From assembly GCA_903881515.1 (NCBI GenBank), contig CAIRTN010000021.1, positions 1-40,582 on the forward strand: DNA of 40,582 bases, read 5' to 3'. Below the pieces are notes generated by a model. That model was not told the DNA's origin, searched no databases, and worked only from the letters and a program-made list of their open reading frames with translations. Both the position numbers and the translations under genes were made by a program. Source of the stretch: an uncultured Rhodospirillales bacterium. Lineage in GTDB: Bacteria; Pseudomonadota; Alphaproteobacteria; Acetobacterales; Acetobacteraceae. Below, in pieces: positions 8,020 to 15,465 of the stretch (position 1 is the first letter of the stretch; the number at the start of each line of letters is the position of its first letter).

Positions 8020-8835
8020 ATGACGCCGTCCACAAATGTTGCTGAGCACGAGTTGCAGCGCGGCGCCGGTCGCCCGGCCCTATTTTATCGCGTCTCCGGC
8101 GAGGGGCGACCGGTGTTGCTGATCCACGGCGTCGGCGCCGATGGCGGCAGTTGGACTCCGATTGCCGCAGCACTCGCCGGCAGCTTTCGCGTGCTGTGGC
8201 CGGACCTGCGCGGGCACGGCCGCTCCGGCCCGATCCGCGATCCGATCACGCTCGACTCCTTTGTTGAAGACGTCCTCGACGTGATGGACGCCGAAGGCGT
8301 GGGGTGCGCCGACGTGGTCGGTTTTTCCCTCGGCGGCATGATCGCGCAGGCCTTGGCGCTCGATCACCCCGCGCGCGTGGATCGCCTGGTGATCGTCAGT
8401 GCCGTGGCCGGGCGCACCGAGGATGAGCGCGCCCGCGTCCGCAGCCGGCTGGAGATTCTGCGCAACGCAGGCATCGGCGCGATCACCGGCGCGGCACAGG
8501 ACCGCTGGTTCTCCGATGCGTTTCTCGCAGCCCACCCCGAGCGCGTGGCCGAGCGTATGGCCCAGCTGAAGGCGAATGACCCTGAATCCTACAAGGCCGC
8601 CTACACGGTATTTTCCACCAGCGATCTGGGCGACCGGCTGCACGGCATCGCGCACCCGACACTCGTCGTCACCGGCGAGCACGACATCGGCTCCAACACG
8701 CGCATGGCTCGCTTCATGCGCGACCAGATCGCCGGCGCGCAGTTGGAAATCCTGCCCGGCCTGAAGCACAGCGTTCTGGTCGAGGCGCCCCAGCGAATTG
8801 CCGAGCTGACAGAAATCTTTCTGTGCCGATCCTGA
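8020..8835 (+). CDS. Alpha/beta hydrolase (3-oxoadipate enol-lactonase-like)
   Basis: This 271-residue cytosolic alpha/beta hydrolase has the oxyanion-hole motif LLIHGVGADGGSW (about residues 33-45), the nucleophile elbow GFSLGG with Ser103, an acid at GEHDIG, and the catalytic His in LKHSVLVEAP. The pattern is closest to the PcaD-like or ester/lactone hydrolase group. The real substrate is unknown; a lactone, ester or thioester linked to the downstream pathway is plausible. ATG 8020 is preceded by a GGGGGA tract; a TTG at 8011 is an alternative. The gene diverges from the minus-strand operon across the palindrome and precedes the transporter/hydro-lyase block, from which it is separated by a hairpin and a likely promoter. 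Confidence 0.9.
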   Translation: MTPSTNVAEHELQRGAGRPALFYRVSGEGRPVLLIHGVGADGGSWTPIAAALAGSFRVLWPDLRGHGRSGPIRDPITLDSFVEDVLDVMDAEGVGCADVVGFSLGGMIAQALALDHPARVDRLVIVSAVAGRTEDERARVRSRLEILRNAGIGAITGAAQDRWFSDAFLAAHPERVAERMAQLKANDPESYKAAYTVFSTSDLGDRLHGIAHPTLVVTGEHDIGSNTRMARFMRDQIAGAQLEILPGLKHSVLVEAPQRIAELTEIFLCRS

Positions 8836-8855
8836 CATAGCCAAACCCAATGAGC

Positions 8856-8880
8856 CGGCGGTGCCAGATTGACACCGCCG
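8856..8880 (+). terminator. GC-rich hairpin after the hydrolase gene
   Basis: CGGCGGTG (8856-8863) and CACCGCCG (8873-8880) form a perfect 8-base stem with a 9-base loop, starting 20 bases after the hydrolase stop. No T-run follows, so it is at best a weak intrinsic terminator. It may instead stabilise RNA ends or attenuate read-through into the next gene. Confidence 0.4.
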
Positions 8881-8897
8881 CGGCATCGGCATCAAAT
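8869..8897 (+). promoter_or_regulatory. Candidate sigma-70-type promoter for the transporter/hydro-lyase operon
   Basis: A perfect -35 hexamer TTGACA (8869-8874) is followed after 17 bases by TCAAAT (8892-8897), which matches the -10 consensus at four of six positions. The binding-protein gene starts at 8951, leaving a plausible leader. The -35 lies in the loop and right arm of the hairpin at 8856-8880. Promoter prediction by eye in GC-rich DNA is uncertain. Confidence 0.4.
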
Positions 8898-8950
8898 TGA
8901 CGTATCAACTCGCTACAAGCCGGACCAACCGGCAAATCGGGAGGAATGCC

Positions 8951-9922
8951 ATGAAGACCGCGCTGACCAGGTGCATTGCGCTGGGGTTTGCTGCGCTGCT
9001 GTTTGCGGCCGGGACCAGTCTGGCCGCCGATCCGAAGCCGCTGAAGCTGACGCTGATCGAAGCCACACCGGCGTTTCACAGCCTGCCGGTGTTCGCGCTG
9101 AAGCAGAGTGCGAAAGACTACAACCTCGAGGTTGAGAACCTGCAGATCGAGGGCGGCGGCGAGGCCGGGGTGATCTTCGCCGGCGGACAGGCCGACGTGA
9201 TGATGTCGGGCTTCGACAAGCCGGTGGCATTCGCCGCCCAAGGCTTCGTCGATGTGAAGGTGTTCGGCGCGATCCTGAAATCGATGAACTGGTCGCTGGT
9301 GGCGCCGGTGAAGTCGTCGATTAAGACTGTTGCCGACCTGAAGGGCAAATCGATCGGGATTTCCGGCGCCGGTTCGTCGTCGGACATGCTGATGCGCTGG
9401 GCGCTGCGCAAGGCGGGGCTGGACCCGGATCGCGACGTGACGCTGATCGCGCTGGGATCGGTGGCCAATCTGTATTCCGGGGTAGAGAACGGACGTGTCG
9501 ATGCCGCGGTGCTGGTGCGCCCGTTTCTGACCAAGGCGATCGATGCCGGGATCGTGCGCGTGGTGGGGGATTGGGAGGCTTTGCCCTACCCCAACCTGGT
9601 CTCCATCGCGCGGTCAAAGGATTTGGCCGCCACGCCTGAGAAGTTTCAGCGCTTCCAGGCCGCGCTGCGCGATATCCTCAAGCGCTTTCAGAATGACCGG
9701 CCGTTTGCCCTGCGCATGGCGAAGCTGGCCTATCCGAACGACACTGAGGCGAGCCTGAACGCGCAGCTTGATTTCGCGCTGAAGGTCTACTGGGCGCCAG
9801 TGAATGGCGATCTCGACCGCGACCTCTACGACAAGGCGGTGGATATCCTGGTGACCTCGCGCACGGTGACGGCCGAGAAGATGCCAGGTTTCGACAAGCT
9901 GATCGTCCGGCTGCCGGATTAG
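8951..9922 (+). CDS. ABC transporter substrate-binding protein, NMT1/SsuA type
   Basis: This 323-residue periplasmic binding protein belongs to the nitrate/sulfonate/taurine/NMT1 class. It has a Sec signal peptide (MKTALTRCIALGFAALLF, then AAGTSLA), and ATG 8951 is chosen because GGGAGG lies just upstream; the longer frame from 8897 would spoil the signal. Family features are LIEATPAFHSLPVFALKQS, a Gly-rich ligand loop (GGGEAGVIFAGGQADVMM), DLKGKSIGISGAGSSSDMLM near residues 128-147, and GRVDAAVLVRPF. Members bind small anions, sulfonates, pyrimidine precursors or aromatic acids, so the class does not settle the ligand. It heads the operon whose enzymes suggest a dicarboxylate-like substrate. 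The ATPase start lies two bases beyond its stop. Confidence 0.92.
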   Translation: MKTALTRCIALGFAALLFAAGTSLAADPKPLKLTLIEATPAFHSLPVFALKQSAKDYNLEVENLQIEGGGEAGVIFAGGQADVMMSGFDKPVAFAAQGFVDVKVFGAILKSMNWSLVAPVKSSIKTVADLKGKSIGISGAGSSSDMLMRWALRKAGLDPDRDVTLIALGSVANLYSGVENGRVDAAVLVRPFLTKAIDAGIVRVVGDWEALPYPNLVSIARSKDLAATPEKFQRFQAALRDILKRFQNDRPFALRMAKLAYPNDTEASLNAQLDFALKVYWAPVNGDLDRDLYDKAVDILVTSRTVTAEKMPGFDKLIVRLPD

Positions 9923-9923
9923 C

Positions 9924-10724
9924 GTGATGCTGTCGCCTGAGATCGCCATCGCGGGGGTTTCGCTCAGATTCGCGCCTCCCGGCGGCGAAGTGCGGTCGCA
10001 CCTGGCGCTGTCGGACGTGTCGTTCACGGTGAAGCCCGGCGAGTTCGTCGCAATCATCGGCCCGAGTGGCTGCGGCAAGAGCACGCTGCTGCGCCTTGTC
10101 GCCGGCTTGCTGGGGGTGACCGAGGGCGATGTGCGGGTCGGCGGCACCAAGGTGGAACGGGTGCCGGGCGGCATCGGCTTCCTGTTCCAGTCCGATGCGC
10201 TGCTGCCGTGGAAGACCGCGCTGGAAAACGTGGTGATGGGTGCCACGCTGGCCGGGCGCGACCGGGCGGAGGCGTTGGACAAGGCGCGGTTCCTGCTCGG
10301 TGAGATCGGGCTCGCGAAATCCGCCGACAAATACCCCTCCGAACTCTCCGGCGGCATGCGTAAACGCGTCGCGTTGGCGCGGACGATGGCGTACGAACCG
10401 CGGGTGTTCCTGCTCGATGAACCCTTCTCGGCGCTGGATGCGCAGACGAGGATTCATGTCGGCAACCGATTCCTGAAGATCCTGGAAACGTTGGGGCAGA
10501 CCGTTATCGTGGTGACGCACGATATCGACGAGGCGATCGCGATGGCTGACCGCGTGCTGGTGATGACCGCCTCGCCCGGCCGCATCGCGCGGGCGTTCGA
10601 TGTCGGCCTGCCCCGCCCGCGCGACTATTACGGCACCCGTTTCGAACCTGGCTTCCGCGATCTGCAGGAAGGGATCTGGGACATCCTGCGCCGCGAGATG
10701 GAAGGGGTGCTGGCGCGTGACTGA
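9924..10724 (+). CDS. ABC transporter ATP-binding protein (SsuB/TauB type)
   Basis: This 266-residue cytoplasmic ATPase energises the NMT1-type importer. Walker A is GPSGCGKST (about residues 46-54), followed by a Q-loop (FLFQSDALLPW), the signature LSGGMRKRVALART, Walker B VFLLDEPFSALD and the H-loop VTHDIDEA. The Q-loop context and the Pro-rich C-terminus (GLPRPRDYYGTRFEPGF) are typical of SsuB/TauB proteins. GTG 9924 and ATG 9927 are both possible starts, directly after the preceding stop. The next gene overlaps its 3' end by eight bases, consistent with translational coupling. Confidence 0.95.
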   Translation: MMLSPEIAIAGVSLRFAPPGGEVRSHLALSDVSFTVKPGEFVAIIGPSGCGKSTLLRLVAGLLGVTEGDVRVGGTKVERVPGGIGFLFQSDALLPWKTALENVVMGATLAGRDRAEALDKARFLLGEIGLAKSADKYPSELSGGMRKRVALARTMAYEPRVFLLDEPFSALDAQTRIHVGNRFLKILETLGQTVIVVTHDIDEAIAMADRVLVMTASPGRIARAFDVGLPRPRDYYGTRFEPGFRDLQEGIWDILRREMEGVLARD

Positions 10725-11547
10725 GGGCAAGGGCGAGGAGGAATATGACCGGCGCCGCGCGGCTGCGGTGCGGCGCAAGCGGATGCTGTTCTATGGCGAC
10801 CGGATTGTCGCCTGCGTGCTGCCGCTGATCGGCTGGCAGTTGCTGTCGGATAACTGGGTCGGCGGCAAATGGATCAGCTCACCGCTGGGCGTGGCCGAGC
10901 GGCTGGTCTCGATGGCCGAGGATGGCAGCCTGCAGATGCACACCTGGCAGACCCTGCAGGAAGCGTTGCTGGGCCTCGCGCTGGGGATGCTGCTGGGGGT
11001 GGTGATCGGAGTGGTGCTGGGTCTGTCGCGCCGGCTGTCCGATGCGATCGATCCGATCATCATGGGCTTCTACAGCCTGCCGCGGGTGTCGCTGGCGCCG
11101 CTGTTCATTATCTGGCTGGGCATCGGGCTGCTGGCGAAGGTGGCGCTGGTGGCGTCGGTGGTGCTGTTCGTGGTCCTGTTCAATGTGCGCGAAGGCATGC
11201 GCACGATCGACCGTGATATCATCGAGGCGTTTCGCAGCATGAACGCGTCGCGCGCGGCGATGCTGCGCCACGTGGTGATTCCTTCGCTGGTGCCGTGGAT
11301 TTTCGCCTCGGTGCGGATCGGGATCGGCATGGCGATGATCGGCGCGGTGGTGGCCGAACTGATCGGTTCCTCGCGCGGCCTCGGCTGGTACGTGATGCGT
11401 TCGACCGGCACCTACGACATGACCGGATCGATCACCGCGCTGGTGGTGCTGATGATCCTGGCGATGATTTTCAACTGGATGCTCTCGGTGGTCGAGGCGC
11501 GGGCGCTGCGCTGGCGGCGCCATTCGGATGTGGGGCTTGGCGGATGA
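10717..11547 (+). CDS. ABC transporter permease (SsuC/TauC type)
   Basis: This inner-membrane permease of about 276 residues has six or so hydrophobic helices, including LLGLALGMLLGVVIGVVLGL and VALVASVVLFVVLFNVREGM. The ATPase-contacting loop lies near IIEAFRSMNASRAAMLRHVVIP. The reading frame is open upstream within the ATPase gene, so the start had to be chosen. GTG 10717 overlaps the ATPase stop by eight bases and gives the usual family length. A later ATG at 10783 would trim the cytoplasmic N-terminus. The C-terminus overlaps the start of the hydro-lyase gene by four bases (ATGA), tying transport and catabolism together in one operon. Confidence 0.92.
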   Translation: MTEGKGEEEYDRRRAAAVRRKRMLFYGDRIVACVLPLIGWQLLSDNWVGGKWISSPLGVAERLVSMAEDGSLQMHTWQTLQEALLGLALGMLLGVVIGVVLGLSRRLSDAIDPIIMGFYSLPRVSLAPLFIIWLGIGLLAKVALVASVVLFVVLFNVREGMRTIDRDIIEAFRSMNASRAAMLRHVVIPSLVPWIFASVRIGIGMAMIGAVVAELIGSSRGLGWYVMRSTGTYDMTGSITALVVLMILAMIFNWMLSVVEARALRWRRHSDVGLGG

Positions 11548-12959
11548 CACCTCGGACTCTGGTCGACAAAATCTGGGACAATCACGTGATCCGCCGGCTG
11601 CAGAGCGGGGCGGACCTGCTGCATGTCGACCGCCATCTGGTGCATGAGATGACCAGCCACCGCGCGTTCGACAGCCTGCGCAAGCGCGGCATCGGCGTGC
11701 AGAGCCCGGACCTGACCTTCGCCGCGGTGGACCATATCGTGGCCACCCTGCCGGGGCGGGGCGAGGCGACCAATCCGGCCGGGCTGCCGTTCATCCGCAT
11801 GTGGCGGCAGAACTGCGAGGAGTTCGGCATTACCCGCTTCGACATCGGCGATCCGCGGCAGGGTATCGTGCATGTGGTGGGCCCGGAACTGGGCATCGAC
11901 CTGCCGGGCTGTACTCTCGTATGCGGCGACAGCCATACCGCCAGCAATGGCGGGCTGGGGGCCTTGGCCTGGGGCATCGGCTCATCGGAAGTCGAGCACG
12001 TGCTGGCGACGCAGACCATCGTGCAGACCCGGCCAAAGCGGATGCGGATCTGGTTCGAAGGCGCGCTGGGCGCCGGCGTCTCGGCCAAGGACATGATCCT
12101 GTACGTGATCGGAAAGCTGGGGACGGCTGCCGGTGTTGGCTACGCGGTGGAATATGCCGGGCCGGCGATCCAGGCGCTGCCGGTCGAGTCGCGGCTGACG
12201 ATCTGCAATATGTCGATCGAACTGGGCGCGCGGGCGGGGCTGATCGCACCGGACGAGGTGACCTTCGCCTGGCTGAAGGGGCGCGAATTCGCGCCGAAGG
12301 GCCGGGCGTGGGATGCGGCCGTTGCGGACTGGCGAGATCTGCACAGCGACGATGGTGCGGTGTTCGACCGGGAGGTGACGATCGACTGCACGCAGATCGC
12401 GCCGCAGGTGACCTGGGGCACCTCGCCTCAGGATGTGGTGGGTATCGGCGAAAACGTGCCCGATCCGGCGGCGATCGACGATCCCGTGCGCCGCGCGGCG
12501 GTAGAGCGGGCGATCGGTTATATCGGGGTGACGGCCGGCCGGCCGCTGGATGGCACGCCGATCGATTACGCCTTCATCGGCTCCTGCACCAATGGCCGCT
12601 TCTCCGACCTGGTGGCCGCCGCCGAGGTGGCGCGGGGCCGCAAGGTGGCGCCCGGCGTGATCGCGCTGGTGGTACCGGGCTCGATGCAGGTGCGGCAGGC
12701 AGCGATCGACGCTGGGCTGGACAAGGTTTTTCTCGACGCCGGGTTCGAATGGCGCGAGGCGGGGTGCTCAATGTGCGTCGCCGGCAATGGCGATTTCATC
12801 CCGCCGGGCAAGCGCTGCATCGCGACATCGAACCGCAATTTCGAAAGCCGGCAGGGGCCGGGCAGCCGCACGCATCTGGCCAGCCCGGCGAGCGTCGCCG
12901 CGGCGGCGGTGAGCGGGCGGATCGTCGATGTCCGGACCTTTTCCGGCAGCAAATCCTGA
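11544..12959 (+). CDS. Aconitase-family hydro-lyase large subunit (LeuC/DmdA-like)
   Basis: This 471-residue protein is a large subunit of an isopropylmalate-dehydratase-type hydro-lyase. The three [4Fe-4S] cluster cysteines are visible: Cys348 (GSCTNGR), Cys408 and Cys411 (GCSMC). Other family blocks are CGDSHTASNGGLGALAWGIG, NMSIELGARAGLIAPDE and the C-terminal SNRNFESRQGPGSRTHLASP. LeuC normally interconverts 2- and 3-isopropylmalate. Here no leuA or leuB accompanies it; the neighbours are an importer, a LeuD-like subunit and an isocitrate-lyase-type enzyme. That layout recalls dimethylmaleate hydratase (DmdAB) of nicotinate-fermenting clostridia, or citraconate/maleate hydratases. The substrate assignment is inference. 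The ATG overlaps the permease stop by four bases. Confidence 0.93.
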   Translation: MTPRTLVDKIWDNHVIRRLQSGADLLHVDRHLVHEMTSHRAFDSLRKRGIGVQSPDLTFAAVDHIVATLPGRGEATNPAGLPFIRMWRQNCEEFGITRFDIGDPRQGIVHVVGPELGIDLPGCTLVCGDSHTASNGGLGALAWGIGSSEVEHVLATQTIVQTRPKRMRIWFEGALGAGVSAKDMILYVIGKLGTAAGVGYAVEYAGPAIQALPVESRLTICNMSIELGARAGLIAPDEVTFAWLKGREFAPKGRAWDAAVADWRDLHSDDGAVFDREVTIDCTQIAPQVTWGTSPQDVVGIGENVPDPAAIDDPVRRAAVERAIGYIGVTAGRPLDGTPIDYAFIGSCTNGRFSDLVAAAEVARGRKVAPGVIALVVPGSMQVRQAAIDAGLDKVFLDAGFEWREAGCSMCVAGNGDFIPPGKRCIATSNRNFESRQGPGSRTHLASPASVAAAAVSGRIVDVRTFSGSKS

Positions 12960-12966
12960 GGCGGAT

Positions 12967-13593
12967 ATGGACAAGTTCACCACACTGACCGGCACGGCGG
13001 CGGTGATGCCGCTGGAAAACATCAACACCGACGCGATCATCCCGGTGACCTGGATCGTCAATTACGGGCGGGACCTGGGCGAAGGCCTGTTCGGCGTCTG
13101 GCGCTATCACGCTGACGGCACCGAGCGGACGGAGTTCGTGCTGAATCAGGCGCCGTATCGCGACGCGTGCATCCTGGTGGGCGGGCGCAATTTCGGCTGC
13201 GGCAGTTCGCGCGAGGAAGCGGTGTGGGCGCTGCTGGGCTTTGGCATCCGCTGTGTGATCGCGCCGAGCTTTGGCGATATTTTCTATGAGAATTCCTTCA
13301 AGAACGCGCTGCTGCCGATCCGCATGGCGCAGGAGGATATCGACGTGCTGATGCGCGATCCGGCGTTTGTCGCCGGGGCAAAGCTGGTGGTGGATCTGGA
13401 GACCTGCCGGGTGAGTGTGCCGGGCGGGTCGAATGGGATTGCGTTCGACATCGATCCGGCGCGCCGCGAAGCGTTGTTGCAGGGCTTCGATCACATCGAC
13501 CTCACCCGCCAGCATGTGGACGAGATCGCCGCGTTCCAGGCGGCGGACAAAGCGCGGCGGCCATGGGTGCATGCGCCGGGAAAGGGAGAATAG
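12967..13593 (+). CDS. Aconitase-family hydro-lyase small subunit (LeuD/DmdB-like)
   Basis: This 208-residue small subunit completes the hydro-lyase heterodimer. It carries the LENINTDAIIP substrate-loop motif (about residues 17-27), GGRNFGCGSSREEAVWAL and APSFGDIFYENSFKNALLPI, all in LeuD order. Two positions look different from ordinary LeuD: GSSREEA where GSSREHAPW is usual, and IIPVTWI where IIPKxFL is usual. These lie in substrate-facing regions and hint at a different acid. ATG 12967 follows GAGGCGG; the frame's earlier ATG (12928) lies inside the large-subunit gene. It is seven bases downstream of that gene and four bases before the lyase gene. Confidence 0.92.
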   Translation: MDKFTTLTGTAAVMPLENINTDAIIPVTWIVNYGRDLGEGLFGVWRYHADGTERTEFVLNQAPYRDACILVGGRNFGCGSSREEAVWALLGFGIRCVIAPSFGDIFYENSFKNALLPIRMAQEDIDVLMRDPAFVAGAKLVVDLETCRVSVPGGSNGIAFDIDPARREALLQGFDHIDLTRQHVDEIAAFQAADKARRPWVHAPGKGE

Positions 13594-13597
13594 AGCG

Positions 13598-14455
13598 ATG
13601 GCATCGACATTGCGCAGCCTGGTGAAGCTGGACCGGCCGCTGATCACGCCACTGGCGCATGACGCGCTGACGGCGCGGATGATCCAGCGCGCGGGGTTCC
13701 AGGCGATGGGGATCGGCGGCTCCTCGATGCTGGCCGCCCGTTACGGCTTGCCGGATATCGGCCTGGCGGCGCTGGGCGAGATGGCGGCGGGGATCGCGGA
13801 CATCGTGGCGGCGACCGACCTGCCGGTGATGGTGGATGGCGATGACGGCTATGGCGACGTGAAGGCCGTGGCGCGGATGGTCGAGGTGTTCATGCGCCTG
13901 GGCGTCAGCGGCATCGTGCTGGAAGACCAGATGCGCGGCGAGAAGCAGCCCGGCGATGCTGGGGCGATCGGCGTGGTCGATACCGCGACCATGGTGGACA
14001 AAGTGCGTGTCGCGGTCTCGACCTGTGCGGGGACGGAGCTGACCATCGTTGCCCGCTGCGATGCTTACAAGCTTGAGGGCTTGGACGGCGCGATGCGGCG
14101 GGCGGAGGCGTATTTCGCGGCGGGGGCGCATGCGCTGTTTGTGCCCGGGATGCAGGACCGCGCCGATTTCGCCACGCTGGGCGCGCGGTTCCGCGGCGCG
14201 CATCTGGTGGCCGGGGCGTTCGAGGGGCGGGAGACCTGGCTGCATCCCGACGAGTTCTTTGCCATGGGGTTCCGCCAGATCGTGTTCCCCACCCTGCTGA
14301 TGACCCGCGTGGCGCGGGCGCTGGATACAGCGCTGGCCGATTTCCGCCGCCATGTCGACGGGGTGGCGCCGATGCCGGCGCTGGAGGGTTTTGCCGACGC
14401 GCAGGAGGCGCTGCGGCAGGCAGTGCAGTTCGATAAATGGGCCGCGATCAAATGA
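13598..14455 (+). CDS. Isocitrate lyase/PEP mutase family protein (2,3-dimethylmalate or methylisocitrate lyase-like)
   Basis: This 285-residue TIM-barrel enzyme belongs to the isocitrate lyase/PEP mutase superfamily. It has GGSSMLAARYGLPDIGLAAL, the metal-binding DGDDGYGD (Asp80-Asp87), LEDQ at 109-112 region and TIVARCDAY for the usual IIARTDA. Relatives cleave C-C bonds of malate-type acids to a 2-oxoacid plus a carboxylate, or decarboxylate oxaloacetate. The loop after LEDQ reads MRGEKQPGD, so the KKCGH/KRCGH motif with its catalytic Cys, standard in isocitrate and methylisocitrate lyases, is absent. It may thus act by a variant mechanism. The adjacency to a LeuCD-like pair suggests cleavage of its hydrated product. 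The frame extends upstream, but ATG 13598, four bases after the previous stop, gives the family N-terminus. Confidence 0.88.
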   Translation: MASTLRSLVKLDRPLITPLAHDALTARMIQRAGFQAMGIGGSSMLAARYGLPDIGLAALGEMAAGIADIVAATDLPVMVDGDDGYGDVKAVARMVEVFMRLGVSGIVLEDQMRGEKQPGDAGAIGVVDTATMVDKVRVAVSTCAGTELTIVARCDAYKLEGLDGAMRRAEAYFAAGAHALFVPGMQDRADFATLGARFRGAHLVAGAFEGRETWLHPDEFFAMGFRQIVFPTLLMTRVARALDTALADFRRHVDGVAPMPALEGFADAQEALRQAVQFDKWAAIK

Positions 14456-14484
14456 ACGCGGCGTTGCTGTGAAGGTCCACGACG

Positions 14485-15453
14485 ATGCAGATGAGTCATG
14501 AGCGCCTGAAGAAAGCCTATCGCGACATGGTGACGATCCGCCTGTTCGAAGAACGGGTGCAGGTGGAATTCACCAAGGGGGCAATCCCCGGTTTTGTGCA
14601 TCTCTATGCCGGACAGGAAGCCTCGGCGGTGGGGGTCTGTCTGGATCTCCGCCCGGAAGACAACATCGCCAGCACCCATCGCGGCCACGGCCATTGCATC
14701 GCCAAGGGCTGCGACATCAACGGCATGATGGCGGAACTGTTCGGGCGCAGCACCGGGCTGTGCGGCGGCAAAGGCGGATCGATGCATATCGCCGACATGA
14801 ATGTCGGCATGCTCGGCGCTAACGGCATCGTGGGTGGCGGGCCGCCCTTGGTGGTCGGGGCGGCGCTGACGGCGAAGACGCTGGGGACCGATAATGTCGC
14901 GGTGTGCTTTACCGGCGATGGCGGGTCGAACCAGGGCACCACGTTCGAGGCGATGAACATGGCCGTCGTGCTGAAAGTGCCGGCGATATTCATCTTCGAA
15001 AACAACGGCTATGGCGAGGCGACCGGGCATAGCTATGCCGCAGGCAATACCGATATCGCGGGGCGTGCGGGTGGCTTCGGGTTGCCGGCGGTGACGGTGG
15101 ACGGCGACAATTTCTTCGCCGTCCATGCAGCCGCCAGCGAGGCGATCGCGCGGGCGCGGGCGGGGGGCGGGCCGAGCGTGATCGAGGTCTCCACCGTGCG
15201 GTTCTTCGGCCATCACTCCGGCGACGCGCAGTTGTATCGCGGCAAGGACGAGGTGGCGCGGCTGCGCGAGGAGCGTGACTGCCTGAAGGTGTTCCGCAAA
15301 TCGGTGACTGAAGCGGCGTTGCTGTCGGCCGATGAGCTGAATGCGATCGATGCCGAGGTGGCGCAGGCGGTGGAGGATGCCGTCGAGGCGGCGCGGGCCG
15401 CGCCGCTGCCGGTTGCCGGCGATTTGCTGACCGACGTTTACGGCACCTACTAA
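14485..15453 (+). CDS. acoA: TPP-dependent dehydrogenase E1 alpha subunit (AcoA/PdhA-like)
   Basis: This 322-residue protein is the alpha half of a thiamine-diphosphate-dependent E1 component (2-oxoacid or acetoin dehydrogenase). The TPP motif begins GDGGSNQG at Gly144 and ends ENNGYGE with Asn173-Asn174. STHRGHGHCIAKG and GLCGGKGGSMHI are strongly typical of AcoA/PdhA. The E1 decarboxylates a 2-oxoacid, or splits acetoin, and transfers the acyl or acetaldehyde unit to lipoate on E2. In this operon it could consume pyruvate or another 2-oxoacid released by the lyase. ATG 14485 has AAGG nine bases upstream; ATG 14491 is an alternative. The symbol reflects the linkage to an AcoC-type E2 and not a proven acetoin substrate. 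Confidence 0.92.
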   Translation: MQMSHERLKKAYRDMVTIRLFEERVQVEFTKGAIPGFVHLYAGQEASAVGVCLDLRPEDNIASTHRGHGHCIAKGCDINGMMAELFGRSTGLCGGKGGSMHIADMNVGMLGANGIVGGGPPLVVGAALTAKTLGTDNVAVCFTGDGGSNQGTTFEAMNMAVVLKVPAIFIFENNGYGEATGHSYAAGNTDIAGRAGGFGLPAVTVDGDNFFAVHAAASEAIARARAGGGPSVIEVSTVRFFGHHSGDAQLYRGKDEVARLREERDCLKVFRKSVTEAALLSADELNAIDAEVAQAVEDAVEAARAAPLPVAGDLLTDVYGTY

Positions 15454-15465
15454 GGACAGACTCAG

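Noticed and set aside
11544-13593. Ordinary leucine-biosynthesis leuCD
   Set aside because: No leuA or leuB is nearby, the genes are coupled to an importer and a lyase, and LeuD motif positions differ. A role in leucine synthesis cannot be fully excluded.
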